Shown: positions 18,787 through 27,993, counted from the first letter of the stretch. The stretch: 64,000 nucleotides of DNA from Mycolicibacterium sp. P1-18 (GCF_008329535.1 NZ_NPKR01000008.1:62001-126000), one strand, 5' to 3'. The notes: generated from the sequence alone by a model not told the origin. Made by a program: numbers and translations.

Positions 18787-19176
18787 TCACGGGGTGCCGC
18801 TCAGCACGACCGACGTGCCGTCGGGGCGGTGTTCGACGATGTCGCCGTGCTCGTCGAGGGCCACCGTGGTGACCCCGCGCGCGGACAGGACGCGGCCGTA
18901 GTCGGTGCGGGAGAGGTGTTCCTCGATGCCCGCGGAGATCTCGGCGTTGAAGACCACGCCCTCTTCCACGGTGAGCTCGCGCAACGGCAACTCGCCGGCC
19001 ATCGCGGCCTCGACGCGGCGGCGCGATGCCGTCTGCTGGCTGGACACCGCCCGGCCGACCCGGACCCAGTGGTCCAGCTGCTGCTTGGCCGACCGGCTTT
19101 GGCGCGCGCCCTCGGCTTCGGCGCTGGCGACCAGATCGGCGGCGAAACGGGTGACGCGATCGGCTACCTCTGACAT
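18787..19176 (-). CDS. ParD-like antitoxin
   Basis: 129 residues, the length of the mycobacterial Rv0367c family. The N-terminal helix (MSEVADRVTRFAADLVASA) and QSRSAKQQLDHWVRVGRAVS resemble ParD-like antitoxins; the C-terminal part is acidic and would contact the toxin. It comes first in the operon, as antitoxins usually do. The start has GGAGG 7 nt upstream. Direct repeats upstream of the ribosome site may be its own operator. Confidence 0.78.
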   Translation of the reverse strand: MSEVADRVTRFAADLVASAEAEGARQSRSAKQQLDHWVRVGRAVSSQQTASRRRVEAAMAGELPLRELTVEEGVVFNAEISAGIEEHLSRTDYGRVLSARGVTTVALDEHGDIVEHRPDGTSVVLSGTP

Positions 19177-19188
19177 GGCTCGACCTCC

Positions 19189-19205
19189 TGTTACAGAATG
19201 CTACA
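19189..19205 (-). promoter_or_regulatory. direct-repeat site upstream of the TA operon
   Basis: TGTTACA (19189-19195) and TGCTACA (19199-19205) repeat with a 10-bp period, one helical turn, just upstream of the antitoxin ribosome site. This phasing is common for autoregulating antitoxins. Binding is inferred. Confidence 0.4.
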
Positions 19206-19261
19206 CGGGCTGGCCCCGTGATACCGGGTCCACGACGGCGGCCGTTGGGTACTTTCGTCTG

Positions 19262-20272
19262 GTGTCCGACCTGACGAACCGCCAGATCGTGTTGCGTCGC
19301 CGGCCCCGGGGCTTGGTCGACGCGGGCGACACCGAACTGGTGGTGGCGCCGGCACCTCGGCCCGCCGACGGCGAGGCGCTCGTCCGCATGACCTACGTCG
19401 GCATCGACGCCGCCGCCAGGACCTGGCTCGACGACCAGCCCGGCTACCTGCCGCCGGTCCAACTGGGCGAGGTCATCCGGGCCGCCGGGATCGGTGAGGT
19501 GGTGGAATCGCGCTGCGACGCCTACGCCGTCGGCGACGTGGTGACCACCCTGTCGGGATTCCAGGAATACGCCCTCGTGCGCGACGACGTCTTCTGCACG
19601 CCGGTGACCGGCGAGATCGACCAGCTGGCGGTGATGTCGATCTACGGGCCGACGGGAGCCACCGCGTACTTCGGAATGCACGACGTCGGGCGCCCGGCAC
19701 TGGGGGAGACGGTGGTGGTCTCGGCGGCCGCGGGCGCCACCGGTTCGGTGGCCGGACAGATCGCGAAGATCGCCGGCGCGCGGGTCGTCGGCATCGCGGG
19801 CGGGCCGGAAAAGTGCCGAGCGGTCGTCGAGGACTTCGGCTTCGACGACTGCGTCGACTACCGCGCGGGCAACGTGCCTGCCGCGCTGAAGGAGACGTGC
19901 CCGCGCGGGGTCGACGTGTACTTCGACAACGTGGGCGGCCCGATCCTCGACGCCGTCCTGGGACGCCTGGCCCCAAAGGGCAGGGTGGTGCTGTGCGGCG
20001 TCATCTCGAGCTACCTCACCGGTGAGCATCCCGGGCCCGCCAACTACGTGAACATCCTGGCCAAGACGGCCACCATGCAGGGGTTCAACGCGCTCGACGA
20101 ATGGGGCCGGTTCGACGAGGCCTTCGCCGCGTTGCGCGGGTGGGAGCAACAGGGTCTGCTGGTGCACCGCGAGACCGTCTACGACGGCATCGAGTCGTGC
20201 GTGGACGCCCTCAACGGTCTGTTCACCGGGGCGAACATCGGCAAGATGCTGGTGCGCGTGTCGTCGCCGTAG
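19262..20272 (+). CDS. NADP-dependent oxidoreductase, MDR family (CurA/PTGR type)
   Basis: 336 residues, a zinc-free medium-chain reductase. The nucleotide-binding loop is AAAGATGSVAGQIAKIAGA and the lysine/tyrosine NADP contacts follow in GGPEKCR. The DVYFDNVGGPILDAVL motif is diagnostic for alkenal/one reductases. These reduce activated double bonds, often in detoxification. The GTG at 19262 follows TACTTT by 6 nt (leaderless). It diverges from the toxin-antitoxin operon and converges on the OpgC-like gene 6 nt away. Confidence 0.88.
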   Translation: MSDLTNRQIVLRRRPRGLVDAGDTELVVAPAPRPADGEALVRMTYVGIDAAARTWLDDQPGYLPPVQLGEVIRAAGIGEVVESRCDAYAVGDVVTTLSGFQEYALVRDDVFCTPVTGEIDQLAVMSIYGPTGATAYFGMHDVGRPALGETVVVSAAAGATGSVAGQIAKIAGARVVGIAGGPEKCRAVVEDFGFDDCVDYRAGNVPAALKETCPRGVDVYFDNVGGPILDAVLGRLAPKGRVVLCGVISSYLTGEHPGPANYVNILAKTATMQGFNALDEWGRFDEAFAALRGWEQQGLLVHRETVYDGIESCVDALNGLFTGANIGKMLVRVSSP

Positions 20273-20278
20273 TAGGTG

Positions 20279-21352
20279 TCACGCCGGGCTCGGTCGCCGA
20301 CGCCAGCCGGTGAGCGCGGCACCGGCCGTGCCGCGTGCCCGGGCGATCGGATACATCGCCAGCACGGTGAGCACCCCGGCGATCTGGGCCGCGAACGTGG
20401 TCCGGTCGGAGCCGATCGCCAGCGGCAGGAACGTCTCGATCACGCACAATGCGATGAAGCACGCGAGGCTGCGCGAGCCGATCATCACCATCGGCCCGAC
20501 GAGGGCCGGCGTGCGCGTAACCGCGAACCTCGACAGCTGATGGAGCACCACGAAAACCGCCCAGGCCAACACGATTCGGCCCACTCCACACTCGGGTTTG
20601 TCGAACGCGATCGCGCCCGCGGCGGTGTCGCGGACCAGCACCCCGGTCGCGGCCAGCAGCAGACCGCCTCCCACCGCGACGGCCAGAGCGGTCGGGCCGC
20701 GCATCCGGTCGGCCAACCGGTTCCAGTGCCAGCCGACGACGAAGGCCGACGCAAACAGGGCCTGCCACGCCGCGGTGTTGAAGTACGCGTAGCCGTCGGG
20801 CTGATTCGGGAAGCGACCCCAGCCCGTCGCGACGGCCACCGCGTAGAGCAGAGCCGACGAACCTGCGACCGCCGGCCACCACCCGCGTTCGAGCAGCGGC
20901 GTCCAGGCAATTGCGAGGACCAACAGGACGACGTACATGGACAAGACGTCGACGAAGCGCGGGTTGATCTGCATGGTGACGAGCCAGCCGGCGACCTGGG
21001 TCGGGGACGCATCCGTGACGCTGGGCCACGTCGGATCCTCGGAGTCGGCGGCCGCCGCGACGACGACGGTCAGCGCGGTCAGGGCGAGGTGGGACGCGTA
21101 CAGCAGAGCGGTGCGTCGCCCCAGCCGCGCCTGCGCGTCGGCCACTCCCGCGACGTCGGTTCGTCGCCGGCTGAGCATGCCGAGCACCAGACCGGAGATG
21201 AGGATGAAACCCGACGCGCCGTCGACCCAGGGGATGAACGACATCGCGCCGAACAGGGCGGACCCGTAGCAGACGTGTGCCATTGCCATGTAACAGATGC
21301 ACAGGCCGCGGACGGCATCCAGCGCGCGATCTCTCCCCACTCGTCCCCCCAC
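20279..21352 (-). CDS. OpgC-like membrane acyltransferase
   Basis: 357 residues with about ten membrane segments. The N-terminal RALDAVRGLCICYMAMAH and FILISGLVLGML are typical of OpgC-domain proteins, integral-membrane enzymes that transfer succinyl or other acyl groups to glycans. The substrate here is unknown; a cell-envelope glycan is the natural guess. GTG starts at 21352 and 21340 are both possible; a CATCAT box lies 5 nt before the first. Confidence 0.75.
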   Translation of the reverse strand: MGGRVGRDRALDAVRGLCICYMAMAHVCYGSALFGAMSFIPWVDGASGFILISGLVLGMLSRRRTDVAGVADAQARLGRRTALLYASHLALTALTVVVAAAADSEDPTWPSVTDASPTQVAGWLVTMQINPRFVDVLSMYVVLLVLAIAWTPLLERGWWPAVAGSSALLYAVAVATGWGRFPNQPDGYAYFNTAAWQALFASAFVVGWHWNRLADRMRGPTALAVAVGGGLLLAATGVLVRDTAAGAIAFDKPECGVGRIVLAWAVFVVLHQLSRFAVTRTPALVGPMVMIGSRSLACFIALCVIETFLPLAIGSDRTTFAAQIAGVLTVLAMYPIARARGTAGAALTGWRRRPSPA

Positions 21353-21436
21353 TGGGAATGATGCCGGTTCCCGGCCCGTCGTGCCCGGGAACCCGCCGAT
21401 GCCGCGCCGGCGCAGCGCCGGGCCCGATCCCGGACG

Positions 21437-22159
21437 TCAGACCCGGGGCAGCAGCGAGATCTTCTGCCAGATCTTGCTGCACAGCTCGGTGGTGAGCGTC
21501 TCGACGTAGGAGACGTTCTCCAGCACCACCGCGTCGGCACTGTGCTCGGCGCACAGCGCCGCAGTCTTCGCCGTCAGGCTCAGCATCTCCGAGCAGTAGC
21601 TGAGGTAGTGATGCAGCTGGTCGGCGTCGAGTCCGTGGCGCACGCTCTCGGCCGTCGGAACGTAGGTGGGGCTGATCTGCTCGGGATCCTTGGACAGCTG
21701 GTGCATGTCGATGACGTGGGCCAGTGACCGCAGCCGGTGCAACAGGCGCAGCAGCGAGCGCCGCTCCAGCCGTTCGGGGACGGCCCACAGGAACACCAGC
21801 GCGATCGCGGCGTAGACCAGATCGTTGACGACGCTCTCGACGAGAGGTACCCAGTCCGTGGTGTCGGCGAGCCCGTCGAGCACGGCAGTGCGCAAACTGA
21901 AGGCGAGCGCGGCGACGGTCGCCACCACGATCACGACGCCGACGGCCCGGGCGGTCAGGGTGGTGCGGCGGAGGCGGTCGCGGGACTGCCCCGCCTCGGT
22001 CTCGATCAGCGCCACCAGCCGCCCGAGGTCGCGCACCGCCTTCGTCAGGCCGCGTTCGCCGAAACGTGCCTGGATGCGGCGTTCCAGGTGTGCGACGGTG
22101 GTCCCGACGTGTTCGGCCGCCAGCTGCACCTCGTCGCCGGACGGGCTGGTTCGCGCCAC
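21437..22159 (-). CDS. two-TM membrane protein of unknown function
   Basis: 240 residues from GTG 22159. A charged N-terminal helical region (VAHLERRIQARFGERGLTKA) precedes two membrane segments (AVGVVIVVATVAALAFSL and LVYAAIALVFLWAV). The cytosolic C-terminus of about 120 residues is rich in helices, with YCSEMLSLTAKTAALC near the end. TACAGT lies 7 nt before this GTG, which decides the start against longer frames. It diverges from the FAAL gene. No domain recognised. Confidence 0.6.
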   Translation of the reverse strand: MARTSPSGDEVQLAAEHVGTTVAHLERRIQARFGERGLTKAVRDLGRLVALIETEAGQSRDRLRRTTLTARAVGVVIVVATVAALAFSLRTAVLDGLADTTDWVPLVESVVNDLVYAAIALVFLWAVPERLERRSLLRLLHRLRSLAHVIDMHQLSKDPEQISPTYVPTAESVRHGLDADQLHHYLSYCSEMLSLTAKTAALCAEHSADAVVLENVSYVETLTTELCSKIWQKISLLPRV

Positions 22160-22260
22160 GCCCAGCACTGTAGGGCACCCGGGCCTCGACGTGGCAATGC
22201 TCACGTCTTCGGCCGTGAGACAACGGCTTTCCCGTCGGCCGCTGCGCCTAGACTGGCGGC

Positions 22261-24075
22261 ATGGCCCGGCAGGAGTACCTCGCCCCGGACGGTCTGTTGC
22301 GCATCGAGGACTGCCTGACCTCCGACGGGGGCGTCGCGCTGCCTCCGGGGGTGACGCTGCCCTCGTTGATCGACCGCAACGTCGCCCACGTCGGCGACGC
22401 CGTCGCCTATCGGTATCTGGACTTCACCCGTTCCGACGCCGGCGTGGCCGTGGAGCTGACGTGGGCCGGGCTCGGCGTCCGGTTGCGCGCGGTCGCCGCC
22501 CGTCTCCAGCGCGTCGCGGCCACCGGCGACCGGGTCGCGATCCTGGCGCCTCAGGGACTCGACTACGTCACGGGGTTCTTCGCGGCCATCAAGGCCGGCA
22601 CCATCGCCGTGCCACTGTTCGCGCCGGAACTCCCCGGTCACGCCGAACGACTGGACACGGCGCTGCGCGACTCCCGGCCGTCCGTCGTGCTGACCACCGC
22701 GGCGGCGCTGCCGACCGTCGAGCCGTTCCTGGCCACCCTTCCGTCCGCGTTGCAGCCGAAAGTCATAGTCCTGGAGGACGTTCCGGATGGCGACGGTGTC
22801 GGCTTCGTCCCCGTCGAAGTCGACGTGGACGACGTCTCGCACCTTCAGTACACCTCCGGGTCGACGCGCCCTCCGGTCGGCGTGGAGATCACCCACCGTG
22901 CGGTCGGCACCAACCTGATCCAGATGATCCTGTCCATCGACCTGCTGAATCGAAACACCCACGGCGTCAGCTGGTTACCGCTGTACCACGACATGGGTCT
23001 GTCGATGATCGGCTTTCCCGCCGTCTACGGCGGGCATTCGACGTTGATGTCACCCACCGCATTCGTCCGGCGGCCCCAGCGGTGGATCACGGCGTTGTCC
23101 GACGGGTCGCGGGAGGGCCGGGTGGTCACCGCGGCACCCAACTTCGCCTACGAGTGGACGGCGCTTCGGGGCCGGCCCGCCCCGGGCGACGACGTCGACC
23201 TGGCCAACGTCGTGATGATCATCGGCTCGGAACCGGTCAGCATGTCCGCCATCGCGTCGTTCGACGAGGCGTTCGCGCCGTTCGGGTTGCCGCCCACCGC
23301 GATCAAGCCGTCCTACGGCATCGCCGAGGCCACGCTGTTCATCGCGACCACCACTCCGACGGCCCGGGCCACGGTGCTCCACGTCGACCGCGACGAACTG
23401 GAGGCCGGGCGCGCGGTGCCCGTCGCGGCCGACGCTCCGTCCGCGGTGGCGCAGGTGTCGTCGGGTCAGGTGGCGCGCAGCCTGTGGGCGGCGGTGGTCG
23501 ACCCCGACACGGCCGCCGAGCTCCCCGACGGTCGGGTCGGGGAAATGTGGTTGCACGGCAACAACGTTGGCCGAGGCTACTGGGGGTTGCCCGAGGAGAG
23601 CGCGCGCACGTTCCACGCCCGGCTGAGCTCCTCCCTGCGCGCGGGCGGCCACACCACCGGCGTGCCCGCGGCGGCCGACTGGCTGCGCACCGGTGACCTC
23701 GGCTTCTACCTCGACGGGGAGTTGTACGTCACGGGCCGGATCGCCGACCGCGTGATGGTCGACGGGCGCACCGTCTATCCGCAGCAGGTCGAGGACACCG
23801 TGGCCGACGCCTCGCCGATGGTCCGGCGGGGCTACGTCGCGGCGTTCACCATCCCCGGCGAGCGTCTCGTCGTCGTCGCCGAGCGCGCAGCCGGCACCAA
23901 CCGCGCCGACCCGGGGGAGGCGCTCGCGGCGGTCCGGGCGGCAGTGCCGAGCCGTCACGGCTTGACGGTGCACGACGTGAGACTCGTTCCCGCCGGGGCC
24001 ATTCCGCGCACCACCAGCGGCAAGCTGGCGCGCCGCGCGTGTCGCGCGCAGTATCTCGACGGCGCCTGGGACTAG
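22261..24075 (+). CDS. fatty-acyl-AMP ligase (FAAL, FadD family)
   Basis: 604 residues, ANL superfamily. The AMP-binding loop is QYTSGSTRPPVGVEITH; GVSWLPLYHDMGLSMIGFPA, IKPSYGIAEATLF and TGDLGFYLDGELYVTGRI are typical of mycobacterial FAALs. The adenylating lysine is in RTTSGKLARR. FAALs activate fatty acids as acyl-adenylates and hand them to a carrier protein of a polyketide synthase. No PKS or carrier gene is adjacent, so the partner is elsewhere. TAGACT lies 6 nt before the ATG (leaderless). Its stop overlaps the SfnB-like stop (CTAG). Confidence 0.9.
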   Translation: MARQEYLAPDGLLRIEDCLTSDGGVALPPGVTLPSLIDRNVAHVGDAVAYRYLDFTRSDAGVAVELTWAGLGVRLRAVAARLQRVAATGDRVAILAPQGLDYVTGFFAAIKAGTIAVPLFAPELPGHAERLDTALRDSRPSVVLTTAAALPTVEPFLATLPSALQPKVIVLEDVPDGDGVGFVPVEVDVDDVSHLQYTSGSTRPPVGVEITHRAVGTNLIQMILSIDLLNRNTHGVSWLPLYHDMGLSMIGFPAVYGGHSTLMSPTAFVRRPQRWITALSDGSREGRVVTAAPNFAYEWTALRGRPAPGDDVDLANVVMIIGSEPVSMSAIASFDEAFAPFGLPPTAIKPSYGIAEATLFIATTTPTARATVLHVDRDELEAGRAVPVAADAPSAVAQVSSGQVARSLWAAVVDPDTAAELPDGRVGEMWLHGNNVGRGYWGLPEESARTFHARLSSSLRAGGHTTGVPAAADWLRTGDLGFYLDGELYVTGRIADRVMVDGRTVYPQQVEDTVADASPMVRRGYVAAFTIPGERLVVVAERAAGTNRADPGEALAAVRAAVPSRHGLTVHDVRLVPAGAIPRTTSGKLARRACRAQYLDGAWD

Positions 24076-25292
24076 ATCTGGCCGTGCCGCGGCGGCGTGG
24101 TGCCCGAGAGGGCGTAGCGGCCGACGTGCTGGATCTTCCAGCGCAGCGGATCGTGCAGGGTGTGGGTCCGGGCGTCGCGCCAGTAGCGCGACAGGTTCCC
24201 GCTCGCCGAGGCGCTGCGGGTACCGCCCAGGTCGAACAGGGCCGTCGACGCCTCCAGGGACGCACGCGCCGCGGCGACCTTGGCGACGGCGACGGCGATC
24301 GACGCCGCGGCCGCCGTCTCGGCGGTGGAATTGGCACGGGCGGAGTCGACTTCGCGGGCCGCCTCGGCGAGCAGCGCCTGCGCACCTCGCACGGTTACGA
24401 CCAGTTCTCCGGCCAGCTGGATCACGGTGGGGTCGTCGGCGGCAGCGTCCACCCGGGCCTCGAAGTGGGGTCTGGCCTTCGCGGCCTGCCGAAGTCCTTC
24501 CTCCAGCGCGCCGGTCGCGATGCCGACGTCGATGGCGGCGTGCAGCAGCTGCGCCTGGGCGCCGTACGTGCTCGGCTCGGCGAAGATGGGGGAGAAGGGC
24601 ACGACGTGTTCGGCCGGCACCCGGACGTCGTCGAGGGTGACGGTGCCCGACGCGGTGGTCCGTTGACCCATGCCGTCCCAGTCGTCGACGATCTGAAGAC
24701 CCGGCGCGTCGCGGGGCACGAACGCCAGTGCCTTGGGCGTGCTCGACGTCGGCGCGTCGCCGGAGCCGTCGGCGACGGACGCCCGGACGATCACCCAGTC
24801 GGCGAAGAGTGCGCCGGTGGAGTAGAACTTGCGGCCGGCCAGCACGTAGTCACCGGACCCGGTCTCGGTCAACGTGGTGGCGTCGACGTCGAGCGGGTGC
24901 GGGCCGCGTTCGGACTGGGCGTTGGCGAGCAGGCCGCCGCCCAGGACGACGCCGTAGAAGAACGCCCTCTGGGCCGGCGTCCCCTGCAGGCGGATGGCCT
25001 CGAGAAAGGTGTAGTGCGAGTGGGGGATCTGGGCCAGCGACGGGTCAGCCCGAGCGATCGAGCGGAACACTTCGGTCACCACCTCGTAGGGCGCCTCCAC
25101 CCCGCCGAACTCCTTGGGCACCGACAACGCCAACAGCCCGGAGTCCTTGAGCGTCTGCACCTGGGCGTGCGGCAGGACACGGTCGGCGTCGCGGGCACCG
25201 GCCTCGGCCGCGAACTCGACGGACAACCGGTGTGCCACCGCCACCGCGTCGGCCGCGGTGGCGACGGCCTGCGTCGCGGTGGGTGCGCTCAC
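24072..25292 (-). CDS. SfnB/DszC-like acyl-CoA-dehydrogenase-fold flavoenzyme
   Basis: 406 residues with the acyl-CoA dehydrogenase fold: LALSVPKEFGGVEAPYEVV, FYSTGALFADWVIVRA, WDGMGQRTTASGTVTLDDV and the C-terminal helix with FDLGGTRSASASGNLSRYWRD. The family (SfnB, DszC) uses reduced flavin in sulfur acquisition, for example on sulfones or thiophenes. It is the last gene of a three-gene operon, and its GTG lies inside the ssuD stop (GTGA), so it is translationally coupled. Confidence 0.87.
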   Translation of the reverse strand: MSAPTATQAVATAADAVAVAHRLSVEFAAEAGARDADRVLPHAQVQTLKDSGLLALSVPKEFGGVEAPYEVVTEVFRSIARADPSLAQIPHSHYTFLEAIRLQGTPAQRAFFYGVVLGGGLLANAQSERGPHPLDVDATTLTETGSGDYVLAGRKFYSTGALFADWVIVRASVADGSGDAPTSSTPKALAFVPRDAPGLQIVDDWDGMGQRTTASGTVTLDDVRVPAEHVVPFSPIFAEPSTYGAQAQLLHAAIDVGIATGALEEGLRQAAKARPHFEARVDAAADDPTVIQLAGELVVTVRGAQALLAEAAREVDSARANSTAETAAAASIAVAVAKVAAARASLEASTALFDLGGTRSASASGNLSRYWRDARTHTLHDPLRWKIQHVGRYALSGTTPPRHGQI

Positions 25293-26458
25293 CGCGCGGT
25301 GCCGAGGAACGGAACCGAGGTGGGTGTCGCGTCGACCCGTCCGGCGTCGAACAGACCGCGTTCGCGCAGCACCGGGACCACGCCCTCACCGAACCAGTAG
25401 AGCTCCTCCAGGTGCGGGTAGCCCGAGAAGATGAACTCGTCGATGCCGACCTCGGCGTACTCGGCGATGCGGTCGGCGACCTCGACGTGACTGCCCACCA
25501 GGGCAGTGCCCGCCCCGCCGCGGACCAGGCCGACGCCGGCCCACAGGTTCGGCGCGATCTCCAGGCTGCGTGCGTCGTTCCAGGATCCGTTGGCGCGGTT
25601 GGCTTCGTGCAGGGCGAGCATCCGCTTCTGGCCCTCGGACTGGCTGCGGCTCAGCCCCGCTTGCGCCTTGCGCACCGTCTCCTCGTCGAGCGCGTCGACG
25701 AACTTGCCGGCCTGCGCCCAGGCCTCGTCGGCGGTGTCGCGCGAGATGGTGTGCAGCCGAATGCCGAAGCGCACCGTGCGGCCCTCGTCGGCGGCCTCCT
25801 TGCGGATCCACTCGATCTTCTCGCGCACCGCTTCCGGCGGCTCTCCCCAGGTCAGGTAGACGTCGGAGTGCTTGGCGGCCACCGGCCCCGCGGCCTTCGA
25901 GCTGCCGCCGAAGTACAACGGCGGCACCGGGTTTGGGGGCAGGGCCAGAGCCGCCTCCTCCACTTGGATGTGCTTGCCGTCGAAAGTGACCGTCTCGCCG
26001 GCCCACAGCCGGCGCACCACCTCGAGGAACTCGTCGCATCGCTCGTAGCGCGCGTCCTTGTCGAGGAAGTCCCCGAAGGACCGTTGCTCGTGGGCTTCAC
26101 CGCCCACGACGACGTTGAGGAGCAGTCGGCCGGGGGCGTGCCGGGCGAACGTCGCCGCCATTTGCGCCGAGAGGGTGGGGCTGACGAGGCCGGGACGGAA
26201 CGCGACCAGGAAGGCCAGCGAGGTGGTCTCCCGGGCCAGCAGTGCCGCGGTGATGAAGGCGTCCTCGCACCATGCGCCGGTGGGAATCAGGGCTCCGGTG
26301 AACCCGAACGACTCGGCCGCGCGGACGATCGAGCCGAGGTAGTCGATCGACGCGTCGCGGTCGCTGTGCGCCGAGCCGGCGGGGGTGCCGTGGCCGCCGC
26401 CGACGATCAGTCGGCTGTCGCCATAGGTGGGCAGAAACCAGTGAAGCTTGACGGGCAT
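25289..26458 (-). CDS. ssuD: alkanesulfonate monooxygenase SsuD (luciferase-like)
   Basis: 389 residues, TIM-barrel bacterial luciferase family. SsuD cleaves alkanesulfonates to aldehyde and sulfite with reduced FMN and oxygen. It begins VKLHWFLPTYGDSR; FTGALIPTGAWCEDAF, NVVVGGEAHEQRSFGDFLDKD and SGYPHLEELYWFGEGV are SsuD signatures. AGGAG sits 7 nt before the ATG and just after the upstream gene's stop. No SsuABC transporter or SsuE reductase lies next to it; an NADPH-dependent FMN reductase is encoded at 52.5-53.1 kb. Confidence 0.9.
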   Translation of the reverse strand: MPVKLHWFLPTYGDSRLIVGGGHGTPAGSAHSDRDASIDYLGSIVRAAESFGFTGALIPTGAWCEDAFITAALLARETTSLAFLVAFRPGLVSPTLSAQMAATFARHAPGRLLLNVVVGGEAHEQRSFGDFLDKDARYERCDEFLEVVRRLWAGETVTFDGKHIQVEEAALALPPNPVPPLYFGGSSKAAGPVAAKHSDVYLTWGEPPEAVREKIEWIRKEAADEGRTVRFGIRLHTISRDTADEAWAQAGKFVDALDEETVRKAQAGLSRSQSEGQKRMLALHEANRANGSWNDARSLEIAPNLWAGVGLVRGGAGTALVGSHVEVADRIAEYAEVGIDEFIFSGYPHLEELYWFGEGVVPVLRERGLFDAGRVDATPTSVPFLGTAR

Positions 26459-26468
26459 GGCGAGACTC

Positions 26469-27956
26469 CTAGCGGCTGGCCGTCGGCTGCGAGGCCGTCG
26501 ACGACGATGACGATGGCTTGGTGGACGGTCGTTCGATTATCGTCGATGACGGCCCGCCCACCCGGTACCGGGACCCACGATGCTCATCGGGCAGGTGGTC
26601 GCCGCGGCCAAACAGCTTGTTGCGCAACGTTCCCGCCGCATACTCGGATTGGTAGGCGCCGCGGGCGGTCAGCACCGGCACCACGTGGTCGACGAAGTCG
26701 GCGAAGGTTCCCGGCGTGATCGCATAGGCGAGGTTGAAGCCGTCGACGTCGGTGTCGGCGACCCATTCCTGCAGCACGTCGGCGACGCGTTCACCCGAGC
26801 CCACGATCAGCGGGCCGATGCCGCCGATCTTGCCCCAGTTGGCGATGTCCTCGACGGCCCACTCGCCGCCGTCCGGATCGGCGGACTGGAAGGCCTTCAC
26901 CGCCGAGTGGATGGCGTTGGAGTCGACGCTGCCGATGGGCTCGTCGAGTCCGTAGCTCGCCAGGTCGACGCCCATCCAGCCGGACATGAACACCAGCGCG
27001 CCCTCGGGGTCGCCGTAGGAGAGGTACTCGGCGTGCTTGGCGCGAGCCTCCTCGTCGGTCGCTGCGGTGATGACGGTGGAGAGGTTGAAGATCTTCGCCG
27101 AGTACGGGTCTCGGCCCGCCAGTTCGAGTTCCCGGCGAATCGTGGTCACCGTCTCGCGGAGGATCGCCTTGGTGGGGGCGGCGGTAAAGATGGCCTCGGC
27201 GTTCTCGGCGGCGAACCGCACTCCGCGGGGAGAGGCGCCCGCCTGGAACAGCACGGGCGTGCGTTGCGGGGACGGCTCGGAGAGGTGAATGCCCGGGACG
27301 GTGAAATGCCGTCCCTCGTGGCCGATGTGGTGCACCTTGTCGGGATCGGTGTACACCCCACGCTCGCGGTCGCGGACGACGGCGTCGTCCTCCCACGATC
27401 CTTCCCACAACTTGTAGAGGACTTCGAGGTACTCGTCGGCGTGCTCGTAACGGGCGTCGTGCTCGGGCTGGTCGGTCTGGCCCATGTTGCGCGCCGCCGA
27501 GGGCAGGTACCCGGTGACGACGTTCCAGCCGACCCGACCCTTCGTGAGGTGGTCGAGCGTGGACACCCGCCGGGCGAACGGATACGGGTGCTCGAATCCC
27601 GTTCCGGTGGTGATGCCGAAGCCGAGGTGCTCGGTCACCAGCGCCATCGCCGACACCAGCAGGAGCGGATCGTTGACGGGCACCTGCGCGGCCTGTCGGA
27701 TGGCCGCCTCGTCGCTGGCGCCGTACACGTCGTAGGTGCCGAGCACGTCGGCGATGAACAGTCCGTCGAACCGACCTCGCTCGAGGAGTCGGGCGAGGTC
27801 GGCCCAATAGGACAGGTCCTTGTACTGCGAGGACTGGTCCTGTGGGTGCCTCCACAGGCCGGGTGACTGATGGGCGACGCAGTTCATGTCGAACGCGTTG
27901 AAACGGATCGGTCGGGTCACTGGCACGAGTCTGGCGACCGGATCCTTCGACGTCAC
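26469..27956 (-). CDS. NtaA/SnaA/DszA-type FMN-dependent monooxygenase
   Basis: Up to 495 residues, luciferase-like. FNAFDMNCVAHQSPGLWRHP, GRFDGLFIADVLGTYDVYG and GRVGWNVVTGYLPSAARNMG mark the DszA/DmoA/NtaA branch, which cleaves carbon-sulfur or carbon-nitrogen bonds using reduced FMN. It leads the operon before ssuD and the SfnB-like gene, so an organosulfur substrate is likely. The start is unsure: GTG codons at 27956, 27926 and 27920 are all possible. The C-terminus ends in an unusual Ser/Thr-rich tail (about 30 residues, with SSSSS) outside the core fold. Confidence 0.85.
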   Translation of the reverse strand: MTSKDPVARLVPVTRPIRFNAFDMNCVAHQSPGLWRHPQDQSSQYKDLSYWADLARLLERGRFDGLFIADVLGTYDVYGASDEAAIRQAAQVPVNDPLLLVSAMALVTEHLGFGITTGTGFEHPYPFARRVSTLDHLTKGRVGWNVVTGYLPSAARNMGQTDQPEHDARYEHADEYLEVLYKLWEGSWEDDAVVRDRERGVYTDPDKVHHIGHEGRHFTVPGIHLSEPSPQRTPVLFQAGASPRGVRFAAENAEAIFTAAPTKAILRETVTTIRRELELAGRDPYSAKIFNLSTVITAATDEEARAKHAEYLSYGDPEGALVFMSGWMGVDLASYGLDEPIGSVDSNAIHSAVKAFQSADPDGGEWAVEDIANWGKIGGIGPLIVGSGERVADVLQEWVADTDVDGFNLAYAITPGTFADFVDHVVPVLTARGAYQSEYAAGTLRNKLFGRGDHLPDEHRGSRYRVGGPSSTIIERPSTKPSSSSSTASQPTASR

Positions 27957-27993
27957 TGCTTTGCGTCAGGGCGATTCGAAGGGCGCGCGAACG

